Shown piece by piece: positions 54,406 to 64,000 of a DNA stretch of 64,000 bases. Source of the DNA: Streptomyces scabiei 87.22 (GTDB taxonomy: Bacteria; Actinomycetota; Actinomycetes; Streptomycetales; Streptomycetaceae); assembly GCF_000091305.1 (NCBI RefSeq), contig NC_013929.1, positions 310,001 to 374,000 on the forward strand, written 5' to 3'. The notes beneath the pieces are model-generated. The model ran no database searches and was not told the DNA's origin. It saw nothing but the letters and a program-made list of their open reading frames with translations. The translations under genes were made by a program, and so were the position numbers. Position 1 is the stretch's first letter; every line of letters begins with the position of its first letter.

Positions 54406-54687
54406 ATGACCGCTGGCAACCGCGACGTGCACACCTGGCTGACCGCGCGTGTGGCGACGTACCTGCGTCGTTCGCCGCAGGACATCGACACGTCCCTGCC
54501 GCTGGCCGAGTACGGTCTGGACTCCCTCACGGCGCTGGCCATCACCGCCGACATCGAGGACGAGTTCGAGGTCACCGTCGACGACGCGCTGACCTGGGAC
54601 CACCCCACGGTCGACGCGTTGAGCGCGGCCCTGTCCGAGCTGGTGGGCGAGCGGCCGGCGGCGGGCACGAGCGAGAAGCAGGTCTGA
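54406..54687 (+). CDS. Acyl carrier protein
   Basis: A 93-residue stand-alone carrier protein with the phosphopantetheine site GLDSLTALA (Ser40) and standard four-helix length. It carries the fatty acid loaded by the FAAL while the two dehydrogenases act, then donates it to the Cstarter domain. The NRPS ATG follows its stop after two bases, so they are cotranscribed and probably coupled. Confidence 0.93.
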   Translation: MTAGNRDVHTWLTARVATYLRRSPQDIDTSLPLAEYGLDSLTALAITADIEDEFEVTVDDALTWDHPTVDALSAALSELVGERPAAGTSEKQV

Positions 54688-54689
54688 CG

Positions 54690-64000
<9,311 letters not shown>

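Overview
The DNA is very GC-rich with strong third-position GC. It carries GTG and TTG starts, actinobacterial gene families, and an initiator tRNA gene with an encoded CCA end. It reads as chromosomal Streptomyces DNA (inference from composition and gene families), probably an accessory or arm region, because a biosynthetic cluster, several decayed genes and an IS remnant lie among mostly monocistronic genes.

Positions 1-5412: the end of a GT87-type membrane glycosyltransferase, a secreted ribosome-inactivating-protein-like N-glycosidase, and a large HTH/STAND-NTPase/WD40 protein, all on the minus strand. Positions 5831-16176: two TauE/SafE transporters, an AraC regulator divergent from a secreted protein, a lipoprotein, an NAD-dependent epimerase, two unknown membrane proteins, a small Rho-N-like protein and a decarboxylase remnant. 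Positions 17031-22360: an SGNH hydrolase, an IS5-type transposase remnant, an alpha/beta hydrolase, an MBL-fold hydrolase, a Bcr/CflA-type MFS exporter and a kinase-like remnant. Positions 22360-25253: a rifamycin phosphotransferase with a perfect terminator hairpin and an upstream palindrome matching the rifamycin-associated element. Positions 25810-41087: a Ser/Thr kinase, an M20 peptidase divergent from an Lrp regulator, a RibD-like reductase divergent from a TetR with twin operators, the initiator tRNA, a PucR regulator divergent from a ferredoxin reductase/fatty acid desaturase pair, a rhodanese remnant, a secreted FG-GAP protein and a DUF218 protein.

Positions 41163-64000 hold one side of a lipopeptide NRPS cluster, cut by the window end. 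A divergent promoter region near 48853-48991 separates two operons. Rightward run a fatty-acyl-AMP ligase (TTA as fourth codon), two acyl-CoA-dehydrogenase-like enzymes, an acyl carrier protein and the NRPS (Cstarter-A-T-E / C-T / C-A-T / C...). Leftward run an ABC exporter, an F420-type LLM oxidoreductase, a type II thioesterase, a mycofactocin-type SDR and a stand-alone (degenerate C)-A-T protein. The second NRPS module has no adenylation domain. The stand-alone A-T protein has a threonine-like pocket code and is the obvious candidate to supply it in trans. Together the genes predict an N-acylated peptide with an unsaturated (possibly 2,4-dienoyl) lipid, a D-configured first residue, a trans-loaded second residue (Thr or modified Thr) and a Ser-like third residue.

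Functional calls rest on motif recognition from the translated sequence; no database search was run.
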